A stretch of DNA of 64,000 nucleotides from an uncultured Caldilineaceae bacterium (GTDB lineage: Bacteria > Chloroflexota > Anaerolineae > Caldilineales > Caldilineaceae): NCBI GenBank assembly GCA_958295915.1, contig OY282381.1, positions 4,424,722 to 4,488,721 of the forward strand, written 5' to 3'. Position 1 is the stretch's first letter. Each line of letters begins with the position of its first letter. The notes beneath the pieces were generated by a model. The model saw only the letters and a list, made by a program, of their open reading frames with translations. It ran no database searches and had not been told where the DNA came from. Shown in pieces: positions 42,476 through 51,065 of the stretch. The position numbers and the translations under genes were made by a program.

Positions 42476-43225
42476 ATGCAGCCCCTGGCACAGCCGGTCA
42501 CAAACCTGATCGACGCCTTCAGCCGCCTGCCGGGCATCGGCCCCAAATCGGCCTCCCGCCTAGCCTACTTTCTCCTGCGCAGCGATGAGGAGATCGCCCT
42601 GACGTTGGCGACTGCTCTGCAGGAACTGAAGGCCAATACGTTCTTCTGCGGAATCTGCCACAACATCGCCGACAAAGACCCCTGCGCCATCTGTGACAAC
42701 AATCAGCGTGATGCATCGGTCATCTGCGTGGTCGAGGAGCCGCTCGATGTGCAGGCCATTGAGCGCACCGGCGCATACCGAGGGGTGTATCACGTCTTGC
42801 ACGGAGCCATCTCGCCGGTGGAGGGAGTTGGCCCAGACGACCTGAAGCTGCGTGAACTGCTCGAACGGGTGCAGCGCGGCCCGACCAGAGATTTGGAAGG
42901 CGCTGCCTCCCATCCGCCAGGCATCGCAGCGCCTTTCAATCGGGCTGAGGCAACAGAGTCGCGCCCAACAGAGTCGCGCCCAACAGTGGCGCGCCCAACA
43001 GTGGCGCACCCAACGGTGTCGCGCAATTCAACAATACAGGAACTATTGGTGGCGACCAACCCCAATCTGGAAGGCGAGGCCACAGCTATGTACATTGCCA
43101 GGCTTATCAAACCCTTGGGCGTGCGGGTGACTCGCCTGGCCCGGGGCTTGCCCACCGGAGGCGATCTCGAATACGCCGATGAGATGACTCTTAGCAACGC
43201 GCTGGCCGGACGGTTGGAAATGTGA
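42476..43225 (+). CDS. recR: Recombination mediator RecR with a repeat-encoded insertion
   Basis: RecR works with RecO/RecF in loading RecA at gaps. The helix-hairpin-helix (FSRLPGIGPKSASRLAYFL), the zinc finger (CGICHNIADKDPCAIC) and the TOPRIM start (ICVVEEPLDVQAIE) are intact. At about residues 140-190 roughly 50 residues interrupt the TOPRIM domain before LLVATNPNLEGEATA; they come from a hairpin element (42897-42935) and five tandem 15-base units (42951-43029). The protein is 249 residues against about 200 normally. The frame is preserved. Methylmalonyl-CoA mutase overlaps its stop by 4 bases. Confidence 0.94.
   Translation: MQPLAQPVTNLIDAFSRLPGIGPKSASRLAYFLLRSDEEIALTLATALQELKANTFFCGICHNIADKDPCAICDNNQRDASVICVVEEPLDVQAIERTGAYRGVYHVLHGAISPVEGVGPDDLKLRELLERVQRGPTRDLEGAASHPPGIAAPFNRAEATESRPTESRPTVARPTVAHPTVSRNSTIQELLVATNPNLEGEATAMYIARLIKPLGVRVTRLARGLPTGGDLEYADEMTLSNALAGRLEM
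42897..42935. repeat. 19-base-loop hairpin element inside recR
   Basis: Stem AAGGCGCTGC (42897-42906) with GCAGCGCCTT (42926-42935), 10 perfect pairs. The loop (42907-42925) reads on the minus strand GATGCCTGGCGGATGGGAG, which differs at only two positions from the loop of the element at 59465-59501, whose stem is entirely different. Confidence 0.8.
42951..43029. repeat. 15-base tandem repeat inside recR
   Basis: Five units of GCGCCCAACAGAGTC/GCGCCCAACAGTGGC type run in register with the codons, giving ESRPT, ESRPT, VARPT, VAHPT, VSRNS. The unit is related to half of the CTACAGT-loop hairpin (CAGTGGCGCGCC). Confidence 0.85.
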
Positions 43226-44904
43226 ACAAATTGCGCGCCCTGAAACAAATCTGGCAGGACAAAACCCTGACTCCGGTTGTGCGGCGTTTCCCAGAACGCA
43301 AAGAGCGCTTCACCACGAGCGGCGCATCCATCGTTATCCAGCCACTCTACACCCCCTCCGAGAGATCAGAAGACAGCGGCGAAGCCGCCGTGTATCTACA
43401 GAACCTCGGCTTTCCCGGTGAATATCCCTTCACCCGAGGCGTGCAGCCGAACATGTACCGCGGCCGCCTGTGGACCATGCGCCAGTACGCTGGCTTCAGC
43501 TCTGCTGCCGAGAGCAACCGGCGTTTCCACTACCTGATTGAACAAGGGCAGACCGGGCTTTCTGTGGCCTTCGACCTGCCCACCCAGATCGGATACGACG
43601 CGGACCACGAACTGGCCCTGGGTGAAGTGGGCAAAGTCGGTGTCTCCGTCAGCAGCTTGCAGGATATGCGTACTCTTCTCCAGGGTATTCCTTTGGACCA
43701 AGTGAGCATAAGCATGACCATTAACGCGCCGGCTGCGATCCTGCTGGCGATGGTTATCGCTGTGGCCAAAGAGCAGGGTGTGCCTCTGGACAAGCTGCGG
43801 GGAACCGTGCAGAACGATATCCTGAAAGAATACATCGCCCGCGGCACGTACATCTTCCCGCCGCTTCCATCCATGCGTCTGATGACCGACCTGTTCCGCT
43901 ATTGCGCCCGCTACGTACCCAAATGGAATACAATATCAATTAGCGGTTATCACATCCGCGAGGCCGGCAGCACTGCCGTTCAGGAGGTGGCGTTCACGCT
44001 GGCCAACGCCATTGAATACGTGGAACAGGCCGTCCAAGTCGGGCTCGATGTGGACCGGTTTGCCGCTCAGATCAGTTTTTTCTTCAACGCGCACAATAAC
44101 TTTCTGGAAGAGGTGGCAAAGTTCCGAGCCGCCCGCCGACTGTGGGCAAAGCTGATGCGGGAGCGATTCGGCGCGACCGACCCGAAGAGCTGGCGACTGC
44201 GCTTCCATACACAGACCGGCGGCAGCACGCTGACGACCCAGCAGCCGGACAACAACATTGTGCGGGTAACAGTGCAGGCCCTGGCCGCGGCGCTCGGCGG
44301 CACGCAAAGCCTGCACACAAATTCTAAGGACGAAGCCTTAGCCCTGCCTACGAAACAGGCGGTGGAAATCGCTCTGCGCACCCAACAGATTCTGGCCCAT
44401 GAAAGCGGTGTTGGCGATGTTGTGGACCCGCTGGGCGGCAGCTACTATATCGAATGGCTGACCGATGAGATCGAGCGCCAAGCGAGCGGTTACCTGAACC
44501 GTATCGACGAGATGGGGGGCGCCTTGCAGGCCGTGGCCGAGGGTTTCATCCAACGGGAGATTCAGGAGTCGGCCTACGCCAGTCTGCGGGCCATTGAGAG
44601 CGGAGCGCAGACAGTTGTCGGTGTCAACCGCTACCAGAGTGAAACAACGGCCCCCGAAGAGACGCTGCGCGTGGATGAGGTCGTGCAGAATGAGCGAATT
44701 GCCGCGCTCGGCGCGCTGCGCGCCGGCCGGGATGACGCAAAGGTAGAGGCAATTTTGCATCGCATTGAGCAAGCGGCGCGCGCGGCCGACGAACCACTGC
44801 TGCCTCTCTTTGTGGATGCAGTCGCGGTCGATGCCACCCTTGGCGAAATCTGCCATGTCCTCAGAAATGTTTTCGGAGAGTATCAGCCGACAAGTTGGGT
44901 ATAG
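43222..44904 (+). CDS. mcmA: Methylmalonyl-CoA mutase large subunit (catalytic alpha chain)
   Basis: The protein converts (R)-methylmalonyl-CoA and succinyl-CoA with adenosylcobalamin. Its 560 residues comprise the substrate-binding barrel but not the B12-binding domain, which must be a separate subunit outside the window. Family motifs include YPFTRGVQPNMYRGRLWTMR, GLSVAFDLPTQIGYD, HTQTGGSTLTTQQPDNNI and EDEALALPT-type TNSKDEALALPTKQAVEIAL. Variants with this HTQTGGSTLT form include isobutyryl- and ethylmalonyl-type mutases, so substrate is not certain. GTG 43222 overlaps the recR stop. The epimerase gene follows 3 kb later after an intruding island. Confidence 0.93.
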   Translation: MNKLRALKQIWQDKTLTPVVRRFPERKERFTTSGASIVIQPLYTPSERSEDSGEAAVYLQNLGFPGEYPFTRGVQPNMYRGRLWTMRQYAGFSSAAESNRRFHYLIEQGQTGLSVAFDLPTQIGYDADHELALGEVGKVGVSVSSLQDMRTLLQGIPLDQVSISMTINAPAAILLAMVIAVAKEQGVPLDKLRGTVQNDILKEYIARGTYIFPPLPSMRLMTDLFRYCARYVPKWNTISISGYHIREAGSTAVQEVAFTLANAIEYVEQAVQVGLDVDRFAAQISFFFNAHNNFLEEVAKFRAARRLWAKLMRERFGATDPKSWRLRFHTQTGGSTLTTQQPDNNIVRVTVQALAAALGGTQSLHTNSKDEALALPTKQAVEIALRTQQILAHESGVGDVVDPLGGSYYIEWLTDEIERQASGYLNRIDEMGGALQAVAEGFIQREIQESAYASLRAIESGAQTVVGVNRYQSETTAPEETLRVDEVVQNERIAALGALRAGRDDAKVEAILHRIEQAARAADEPLLPLFVDAVAVDATLGEICHVLRNVFGEYQPTSWV

Positions 44905-45392
44905 TGCAGAAACAACCCAATAGCTCTTTCTGCTTTGTCTGTGGCGTGAAAAATGTGGCCGGCGTGAAGGTGCGTTTTTATGAAACGGTCGCCACGGACG
45001 GAACGCAGGAAATCCTCGCCCGCTTTTGGGGTCAGCCCTGTCATCAGGGCTATCCGGGGCGGATGCACGGGGGCGTACTCACTGGCATCCTCGACGAAAC
45101 GATCGTCCGGGCTATCAATTACGGGGCAGGCGTGGAGGTGGAGACCTGGGGCATCACCGTGGAGCTGACCACCCGTTTCCTGCAGCCTGTGCCGCTAAAT
45201 GTGGAGATCAGCGCCCGAGGACGGATCCGCAAGCAGAACCGGCGCATGTTCACCGGCAGTGGAGAAATATATCTCCCGGATGGGGCGGTCGCTGCGCGCG
45301 CGGCGGGAAAGTTTCTGAAGCTGCCTCTCAGTGTCATCTCTGGGCCAGATATGGATCTCCTCGGCTGGCAAATATACCCGGATGAGGAGTAA
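44904..45392 (+). CDS. PaaI-like hotdog-fold thioesterase
   Basis: A 162-residue hotdog-fold protein likely to hydrolyse an acyl-CoA. N-terminal CFVCGVKNVAGVKVRFYE is the small Cys-containing motif of this group; PGRMHGGVLTGILDETI is the active-site region with HGG and the Asp/Glu. GTG 44904 shares a base with the mutase TAG stop, which implies coupling. It could remove CoA esters in the methylmalonyl pathway, though this is inference. Confidence 0.85.
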   Translation: MQKQPNSSFCFVCGVKNVAGVKVRFYETVATDGTQEILARFWGQPCHQGYPGRMHGGVLTGILDETIVRAINYGAGVEVETWGITVELTTRFLQPVPLNVEISARGRIRKQNRRMFTGSGEIYLPDGAVAARAAGKFLKLPLSVISGPDMDLLGWQIYPDEE

Positions 45393-45396
45393 ACAG

Positions 45397-45500
45397 CTTG
45401 AAAAAGCGCAAAGACGCAGACGCCGCAGGGACGCAATGAATTTCCTGGTTTTCCCTTGCGTCTCCGCGTCATAGCGACATTGCGTTTCTTTTCCGTTCCT
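45397..45500. repeat. GACGC-rich inverted repeat
   Basis: Arms AGCGCAAAGACGCAGACGCC plus GGGACGCAA and TTGCGTCTCCGCGTC plus TTGCGTTTCTTTTC surround a short A/T spacer. It fills the gap after the thioesterase, at the left border of the decayed cluster. Confidence 0.65.
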
Positions 45501-45592
45501 GCGAATTGCGCGTTCCGTCGGGGTCGGGTATGAGGCGAAGCGCATCCCAGTCTCATGCAGAAGCAGACTCGGATTACATGGGGAATCCTGAC

Positions 45593-47069
45593 ATGAGCAT
45601 CGAAATTGTTCGCGGTACTAACCAAAAACCTGCGTCCAGCAGGGAGTTGGCTGACCTGCTCTCCCGGCAGACCGAGTTGTCCGGCCAGTTGTTCATCGGA
45701 TACCCGATCATCGGCACGCCCGAGGGACCATATCCGATCGACGCCCTATTGGTGTCTGCCGACAAGGGAATTGTCGTCTTCGATCTGATCGAAGGAACTG
45801 CTACAGAAGATTACTGGCTACGACAGGATGACCTGGCCAACAAGATGGAGGCCCGCCTCAAGCAATATAGTGAATTGATGGAGCGCCGACGTCTTCTGAT
45901 TCCGATTCATATGGTTTCGTTTGCGCCGGGAGTACGCGATCTAGCCTCGTATGTTGAGGATGATTACCCCCTCGCGAATTCTGAATCGCTCATGCAAGAG
46001 TTGGAAAAATTTACATGGAACGGGGCAAGAGAGGAAATATATAAAGTTGCCTTCACCGGATGACATTTTCGGCAGCAATGCCAATGGACTCCCCAGCGTG
46101 CGCTTCGATGGCGCCAGCAATGATGGGCCACGGCGCGACATTATTCTGGAAAGATGCTACCGCAATTCGCGGCCCGTTCTCGTAACGGCCCATGCGCTCG
46201 GGTTTGGGATCTATCGAGAAGCACAGGGGCAAAGCGAAACCGGTCTTATACAGATGTTCGATCATCCGCAACTATGGGAAGAGATCGGCTATAAGCGGAA
46301 AGACGGGGAGTTGAAGGAAGGTTCCCATGTAACCCTCTACAGACCGGAGGACACGAGCCCAAAATTTCTCGAAGACCATTCAGACATCGACGATCTAATA
46401 CAGTTTATTCCCTTCGACAGCGAGGAGGAACAAGCCGAATGGCTGACGCAGGCGATCAAGAAAAATCTGGCGAATGATGAACTGCTGCACGACGATATCG
46501 TTGTTATCAACCCGGACCCTCTCACGACTCGTGAGAAGGTCGGACCAGTGCGTCAGCGCTTACTGAAGATAGGCATCAACTCCCATCTTGCCGGGGTTAA
46601 CACCGATCCGGATATCTTCTTTGGGCAAGGCGATTCAGTGACCTTTACCGGCGTTTTCCGCGCCAAGGGCAACGAGGCTGGGATGATCTATATCGTCAAT
46701 GCTCAGGCCTGTCACTCGGCGGCATGGAATCTGGCGCGTATCCGCAATCAACTTTTCACAGCCATCACGAGAAGCAAAGCGTGGATCCGCGTGCTCGGGG
46801 TCGGTAACGACATGAAAGAACTCATCAAAGAGTATGAGAGGCTGAAGGAACAGAATTTCGAACTGAAATTTATCTACCCGACACAAGAGCAGCGCGAGCA
46901 GTTGCAGATCGTGCATCGAGATATGACGACGGAAGAGCGAAAACGGATACAGAGCCGCCAGAGAAATTTGGTTGATCTGGTCACAGACCTGGAATCCGGC
47001 AGTGTCCGCGCTGCAGATCTGGACGAGAGTATGGTCGCCAAGCTGAAAGAACTTTTGGAGAAAGCGTAA
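45593..47069 (+). pseudogene. NERD-type superfamily I helicase with the ATPase core deleted
   Basis: The gene is in two frames. Bases 45593-46063 encode the N-terminal NERD-like part (IEIVRGTNQKPASSRELADL to FTWNGAREEIYKVA). From about 46046 another frame carries the C-terminal part of a UvrD-like helicase (LPSPDDIFGSNANGLPSVRF, ILERCYRNSRPVLVTAHALG, VFRAKGNEAGMIYIVNAQ, LFTAITRSKAW). Walker A and the DEAQD-type Walker B are missing, so a deletion of several hundred codons with frame change joined the two ends. The product cannot hydrolyse ATP. Downstream DUF2290 and ATPase remnants show the whole cluster is decaying. Confidence 0.8.
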
Positions 47070-47074
47070 CGGCC

Positions 47075-47704
47075 TTGCTGACCCCTAACCAGATAAGAGA
47101 GCAGATCAATGAACTTATCGGATACCTGGTAGAGATTGGTCTGGCGGACGCTCAATATTTCGCCTTCCAACGATCAGTAAGAGGCAACGTTGTACAGGTC
47201 ACGTTTGAAAGAGCTGAACATGTATCGATAGCATTAAGAGATCGCGCTTATGACGAGATTTACAAGCGTCTCGTGCAAGCGCGTGCGTATAATGTGAAAA
47301 TGCTTGATGGCGCGTTGATCCAGATGATGTACGAGTTCGCTGACGTAACGCTTCAACGCCACCGACTTGCGTTTTTCCCTGCGCCTCACCTCGAAGAGTT
47401 CCAGAACAGCCCGGATATATACCTGGATGACGAAATTTATGCTGACGTGGTTGCCAAGAACATCGTTCCATTCCCTGTACGTTTCGACTATGATGCACGG
47501 GACGACCAGCGCCAGGAGTTGGCGCATCCCAAGTCCCACCTGACGCTCGGACAATACAAGAACTGCCGAATTCCGGTGACAGCGCCAATGGCTCGTTTGC
47601 CGAGTCGATACGTCCGTCCGAACGGGATGTGGTTTACGTGGTACTGCCGGCATAAGCGAGTCATATACCCGAACCTGTCCGCCGCAGAAGACAAATTCTC
47701 CTAA
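47075..47704 (+). CDS. DUF2290-family protein with probable truncated C-terminus
   Basis: A 209-residue protein of unknown function, usually next to NERD helicases in accessory clusters. Recognised string: HPKSHLTLGQYKNCRIPVTA near residue 150. Beyond that the usual family ending seems replaced by an unrelated Arg/Trp-rich stretch (PNGMWFTWYCRHKRVIYPNL), so it may be frameshifted or shortened. The TTG start at 47075 is 5 bases after the helicase stop. Its stop overlaps the ATG of the ATPase remnant. Confidence 0.65.
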   Translation: MLTPNQIREQINELIGYLVEIGLADAQYFAFQRSVRGNVVQVTFERAEHVSIALRDRAYDEIYKRLVQARAYNVKMLDGALIQMMYEFADVTLQRHRLAFFPAPHLEEFQNSPDIYLDDEIYADVVAKNIVPFPVRFDYDARDDQRQELAHPKSHLTLGQYKNCRIPVTAPMARLPSRYVRPNGMWFTWYCRHKRVIYPNLSAAEDKFS

Positions 47705-47887
47705 TGTCCGCACTTGACAGCATTACCGTGGAGGGCTTCAAGAGCATCGCTTCCATCCAGGGGCTGAAGCTCGACCCAATCAATGTCTTGATGCGTCCAG
47801 CCTGCAGATATGGTTGCAGGACTACAGCCTCGGTCAGCTCTGGGAGCAGAACGAGATCGGTGGTCGTGCGCCGGATGTGAAAATGTG
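47704..47887 (+). pseudogene. Both ends of an AAA_21-type ATPase joined by deletion
   Basis: ATG 47704 begins ITVEGFKSIASIQGLKLDPI, the strand before a Walker A loop, but the Walker A is absent. Near 47,803 another frame reads IWLQDYSLGQLWEQNEIGG, which resembles the C-terminal tail of such ATPases. Everything between has been deleted. It is the same gene type as the intact ATPase at 34321. Confidence 0.7.
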
Positions 47888-47937
47888 AAATCAGTCCATC
47901 GACACGAACGCAAAGAAGAGATACGGTGAAGGGTTCT

Positions 47938-48351
47938 ATGCTACTCAACGATGCGCAGATCGATCATGTAGGGATCGTCGTGCGCAGCCTGAACGAGGCG
48001 TTGGCGACGTACTGTGGGGTTCTCGGCTTCCGACTGCTGGAGCGGGTCGATCTGCCGGCCCACAGCGTGGAGGTAGCCTTTCTGGACGCAGGCAATAGCG
48101 CGCTTGAACTTCTGTCACCTACCGATAAGGAGAGCGGCACGGCTCGTTTCCTGGCGCGGCGGGGGGAAGGTACCCATCACGTCTGCTTCGCTGTGATGAA
48201 CATCCGGCGGACATTGGAGGAGCTGCGATTACAGGGCATCCAGCTAATCGACGAGACGCCCCGCCAGGGCGTTCACGGACAAGTGGCATTCGTCCATCCG
48301 CAAGCCGGCCATGGGGTGATGATCGAACTGCTACAGAAAGACGGAGCGTAA
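47938..48351 (+). CDS. mce: Methylmalonyl-CoA epimerase
   Basis: A 137-residue vicinal-oxygen-chelate protein that interconverts (S)- and (R)-methylmalonyl-CoA. Metal ligands are in IDHVGIVV (His near residue 9), GTHHVCFAV (His near residue 85) and the C-terminal MIELL (Glu). ATG 47938 follows GAAGGG. It completes the mutase pathway with the gene at 43222, from which it is separated by the decayed helicase cluster. Confidence 0.93.
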   Translation: MLLNDAQIDHVGIVVRSLNEALATYCGVLGFRLLERVDLPAHSVEVAFLDAGNSALELLSPTDKESGTARFLARRGEGTHHVCFAVMNIRRTLEELRLQGIQLIDETPRQGVHGQVAFVHPQAGHGVMIELLQKDGA

Positions 48352-48359
48352 TCGATCGA

Positions 48360-49169
48360 ATGCCTTCTGCGTTTGCGCATCGCGGCCTTAGGACACGCAC
48401 GCAACTGTCCCACTGGAACAACGTCATCGACAACTGTTTGGCGGCCAATCGCCCCGAAGATGCCTTGCCGCTGATTCGCGTCATCCTCAAGAGCCTGCCC
48501 CGACATCTGTCTACATATTTCCGGCTACTTCAGGTCATTTGGCTGCTGCAGCGCTGGGATGAAGGCCGGATGTGGGCATTGCGTCTCCTGCAGGCCGATC
48601 CCGGCAGCGAATTGGCCTGGGCCGTGCTGGCAAGGGGCGCTGAGGCACAGGCCAACCCGACACTGGCCCAGCGTTACTGGACCCTCGCGCTGGAAAATGC
48701 CCCCTATAACCGTCCCATTCGCCAAGGCATGTCCCGCACGCTCCTGCGCCAAAAACGCCCACTGATGCTCACCCGTCCGGCGTTGGCGACTCTATATCGG
48801 ATGGGAGGGCGCTGGGAGAGGGCCATTCGTATCTATATAGAGTTGACGAAGGCCGAACCCCGTCGGGTGGATTTCCAGAGCAATCTGCTTGAAGCCATGT
48901 GGCACTGTGGACGCACGCAAGACGCGCTGCAGCTGGCGCGCGATCTGATCTTACATCACCCGTACCTGTTGCTGGGATGGGTGGTCTCTGCCCGCATCGG
49001 CGATGATGATGACCAGGCTCTGGCCCAAGCCCCCCTCGCGGCCCTGGATCCGGACGGTGAATACGCGATTACACGCTTCTCCGACAGGAACGAATTCGCC
49101 ATCCCCACCGACATTTCCGTCACGCCGGAGGACGCGGCCTTGCTGAACGCCGGCAAGGCATCTCAGTAG
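48360..49169 (+). CDS. Hypothetical TPR-like protein
   Basis: A 269-residue soluble helical protein. TPR-like pairs are visible (NNVIDNCLAANRPEDALPLI, WAVLARGAEAQANPTLAQRY, ALATLYRMGGRWERAIRIYI, MWHCGRTQDALQLARDLILH). The start ATG 48360 lies 8 bases after mce, so they are probably cotranscribed. Function unknown. Confidence 0.7.
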   Translation: MPSAFAHRGLRTRTQLSHWNNVIDNCLAANRPEDALPLIRVILKSLPRHLSTYFRLLQVIWLLQRWDEGRMWALRLLQADPGSELAWAVLARGAEAQANPTLAQRYWTLALENAPYNRPIRQGMSRTLLRQKRPLMLTRPALATLYRMGGRWERAIRIYIELTKAEPRRVDFQSNLLEAMWHCGRTQDALQLARDLILHHPYLLLGWVVSARIGDDDDQALAQAPLAALDPDGEYAITRFSDRNEFAIPTDISVTPEDAALLNAGKASQ

Positions 49170-49392
49170 TGGACTGTCAAACGCGCAGGACAAGAGGGTG
49201 CGGCCCTGCTGGTTACGCAATACATAAATCTCGACATTCTTTATTCTTTGTCAAATGCCAGGCTCTGCGGTAAGTTGCGGTCAATAGCTCGATAGGTTCT
49301 GGCATGTTTACTTCGTTCATTATGCCATTTGGCGCATTTGTGGTAGATAAACTACTTTCTTTGATTTTCCTCGCACAGAAAAGGAGCGCTTT

Positions 49393-50415
49393 GTGCAGAG
49401 TCAGCAACAGTTGAAGCAGGCGCTTATTCAGGCCAGAGAGAGCGATGAAGACATCGCAGTTATACAGCCGCCTGGAATCGGACAAACACAACGACAAAAT
49501 GAACTGCTGATGTTCATTAAGCCGGAGATCTTCGCCGTCTCGGATATAGACAGCCTGGGCAATTCTCTTGACTTGATCTGGGCGAAACTGGCAGAGTTTC
49601 ACGTCTCTGTACAGGGCATTGTGATGGTGGGGGGGCGGGCGCTTGAGCGGAAGGAGAGCATGGACCGGCACTATGGCGTGATAAATGTTTTGTCGAAAAC
49701 CGCCTCATCCAGCCTGAGCGCAGCCGACCGCGAAAGCGTGTATGACACTCTCGCCGTCTCGTCCGCCGAATATCCTATCTTCGGCGGACATGAGTTGCTC
49801 GCAGCGCATCCGTCTTACACGCCGGCGAGCCTGGATACGCTCTGGTTTACAAAGAAAGCCGAGAAGATTCGAAGCGGGTTCTATGTGCAGGCGTATGAAG
49901 TGGATAGCGCAAAGTTCGTTCTTGTCAACGGTTTTCATCCTGCTCAACTGGCCCACTTCACGGAATCATCCCACCGTATCGCTCTTATGCTCGTGCATTC
50001 AGATACGAAGTGGGCATATTTACGCGACCAGATGATTGGAGATACCTTCCCGGAGCGGGCGGCCGCCGGTTCAATTCGGAATGAACTGCACGTCAGGCCG
50101 GGCCAATACGGCTTTGAAGAGGTGACGATCGCCAACAACGGGGTGCATCTGTCCGCTGGTCCCTTTGAAGCAATGTTTGAGATCGCCAATTTCTTTGGCA
50201 GCCTCTTAGAGGTGGACATCTCCGTGACGCAGCCTCACATCGTCAAGGCAATGCGTAGTGCAGGCATCGCGGAACAAAACGCCTTCAAGGCTTTGGAAAA
50301 CCCGCATGTGGACGCGGAGAAGGGAGAGACCACCGATCTGTTCAGCGCTACAGAGCACATGGACACGAATCCAGCCGTAGCATTCTACAAATCAAATCAG
50401 GATTCTCTAGAGTAA
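49393..50415 (+). CDS. Hypothetical protein with a nucleoside-diphosphate-kinase-like domain
   Basis: A 340-residue protein I cannot name. Residues about 175-240 (LVNGFHPAQLAHFTESSHRI, then IGDTFPERAAAGSIRNEL) recall the NDK fold, in which PxTIRGD and a catalytic His follow; here the catalytic His is not clear. The N-terminal part has a possible VVGGRAL-type strand (IVMVGGRALERKE). GTG 49393 is preceded by AAGGAG, spacing 8. The 223-base gap upstream holds no other gene. It may be an inactive NDK-like nucleotide-binding protein. Confidence 0.55.
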   Translation: MQSQQQLKQALIQARESDEDIAVIQPPGIGQTQRQNELLMFIKPEIFAVSDIDSLGNSLDLIWAKLAEFHVSVQGIVMVGGRALERKESMDRHYGVINVLSKTASSSLSAADRESVYDTLAVSSAEYPIFGGHELLAAHPSYTPASLDTLWFTKKAEKIRSGFYVQAYEVDSAKFVLVNGFHPAQLAHFTESSHRIALMLVHSDTKWAYLRDQMIGDTFPERAAAGSIRNELHVRPGQYGFEEVTIANNGVHLSAGPFEAMFEIANFFGSLLEVDISVTQPHIVKAMRSAGIAEQNAFKALENPHVDAEKGETTDLFSATEHMDTNPAVAFYKSNQDSLE

Positions 50416-50494
50416 AGAAATGTAGCAGGATATAATATCCTGATTCGATTCCTGTGAATCTTGTAAATCCCGATCGGAAATGCGCCCGCGCCGC

Positions 50495-50848
50495 TTATAG
50501 TATTTTCATCACGACATTGGCGTCGCTCCACAGCCCTTCAAGATCGTAGTAGAGGCGGGTCTCTTCGGTAAACAGGTGCAGAATGACGTCGCCGTAATCG
50601 GCCAGGATCCATCCGCCCCCTTCTTGGCGCAGATCCTGGACATTCAGCGGTCGCATCTTCTCCTCAAGCTGAAGCTGCTGCCAAAGGTCATCCCGAATGG
50701 CATTGGCCTGTCGTTCGTTATCCACAGTACCCATAACAAAATAGGTAGCGATAGTAGTCTGCTCGCTCACGTCGAGCAGAACGATGTCCGTAGCCTGTTT
50801 TTCCTCAATGATTTCGACAATCTTGCGGGCCAACTGGTTGCTATTCAG
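50495..50848 (-). CDS. rsfS: Ribosomal silencing factor RsfS
   Basis: RsfS binds uL14 and keeps ribosomal subunits apart in starvation. The core LARKIVEIIEEKQATDIVLL and YFVMGTVDNERQANAIRD and the end HLFTEETRLYYDLEGLW are typical. No ATG precedes the fold. The family N-terminus (LNSNQLARK) begins at a CTG codon (50848-50846), and AGGGAGG lies 5 bases upstream of it, so a CTG start is proposed; otherwise TTG 50833. It is divergent from the BMP gene, and its first bases are duplicated at 52304. Confidence 0.85.
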   Translation of the reverse strand: MNSNQLARKIVEIIEEKQATDIVLLDVSEQTTIATYFVMGTVDNERQANAIRDDLWQQLQLEEKMRPLNVQDLRQEGGGWILADYGDVILHLFTEETRLYYDLEGLWSDANVVMKIL

Positions 50849-50921
50849 ATACGCCTCCCTGTCAGCATAGGCAATGGGTTGGACCGCCAGTATAACACAG
50901 CCTCCAATGGCTACCTTAGCT

Positions 50922-50950
50922 TTGCCCCCGCATTGCCAATCGCTTATACT
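50922..50950 (+). promoter_or_regulatory. Candidate promoter of the first BMP gene
   Basis: TTGCCC (50922-50927) and TATACT (50945-50950) with 17 bases between. The same sequence recurs upstream of the second BMP gene because of the duplication. Confidence 0.4.
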
Positions 50951-51065
50951 TATACAAAGATACAGCGCGGCGCAAGTCCGAATAGTGCGCTCGCCGCATG
51001 TCCCGAATGCTTAGATACGCTCGTCTTGGTGAGCAGTTTATTCACATCAGCAAAGGAGAGACCTG

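Noticed and set aside
42897..42935. Attenuator or terminator in recR
   Set aside because: The hairpin is inside the gene, has no T-run, and has a counterpart in an unrelated RHS remnant, so a dispersed element explains it better.
42951..43029. CRISPR-like array in recR
   Set aside because: The units are contiguous 15-mers with no spacers, and they are in frame within a gene; this is a simple tandem repeat.
45397..45500. Insertion-sequence end
   Set aside because: No transposase gene or long terminal inverted repeat is nearby; it looks like a dispersed GACGC-rich palindrome.
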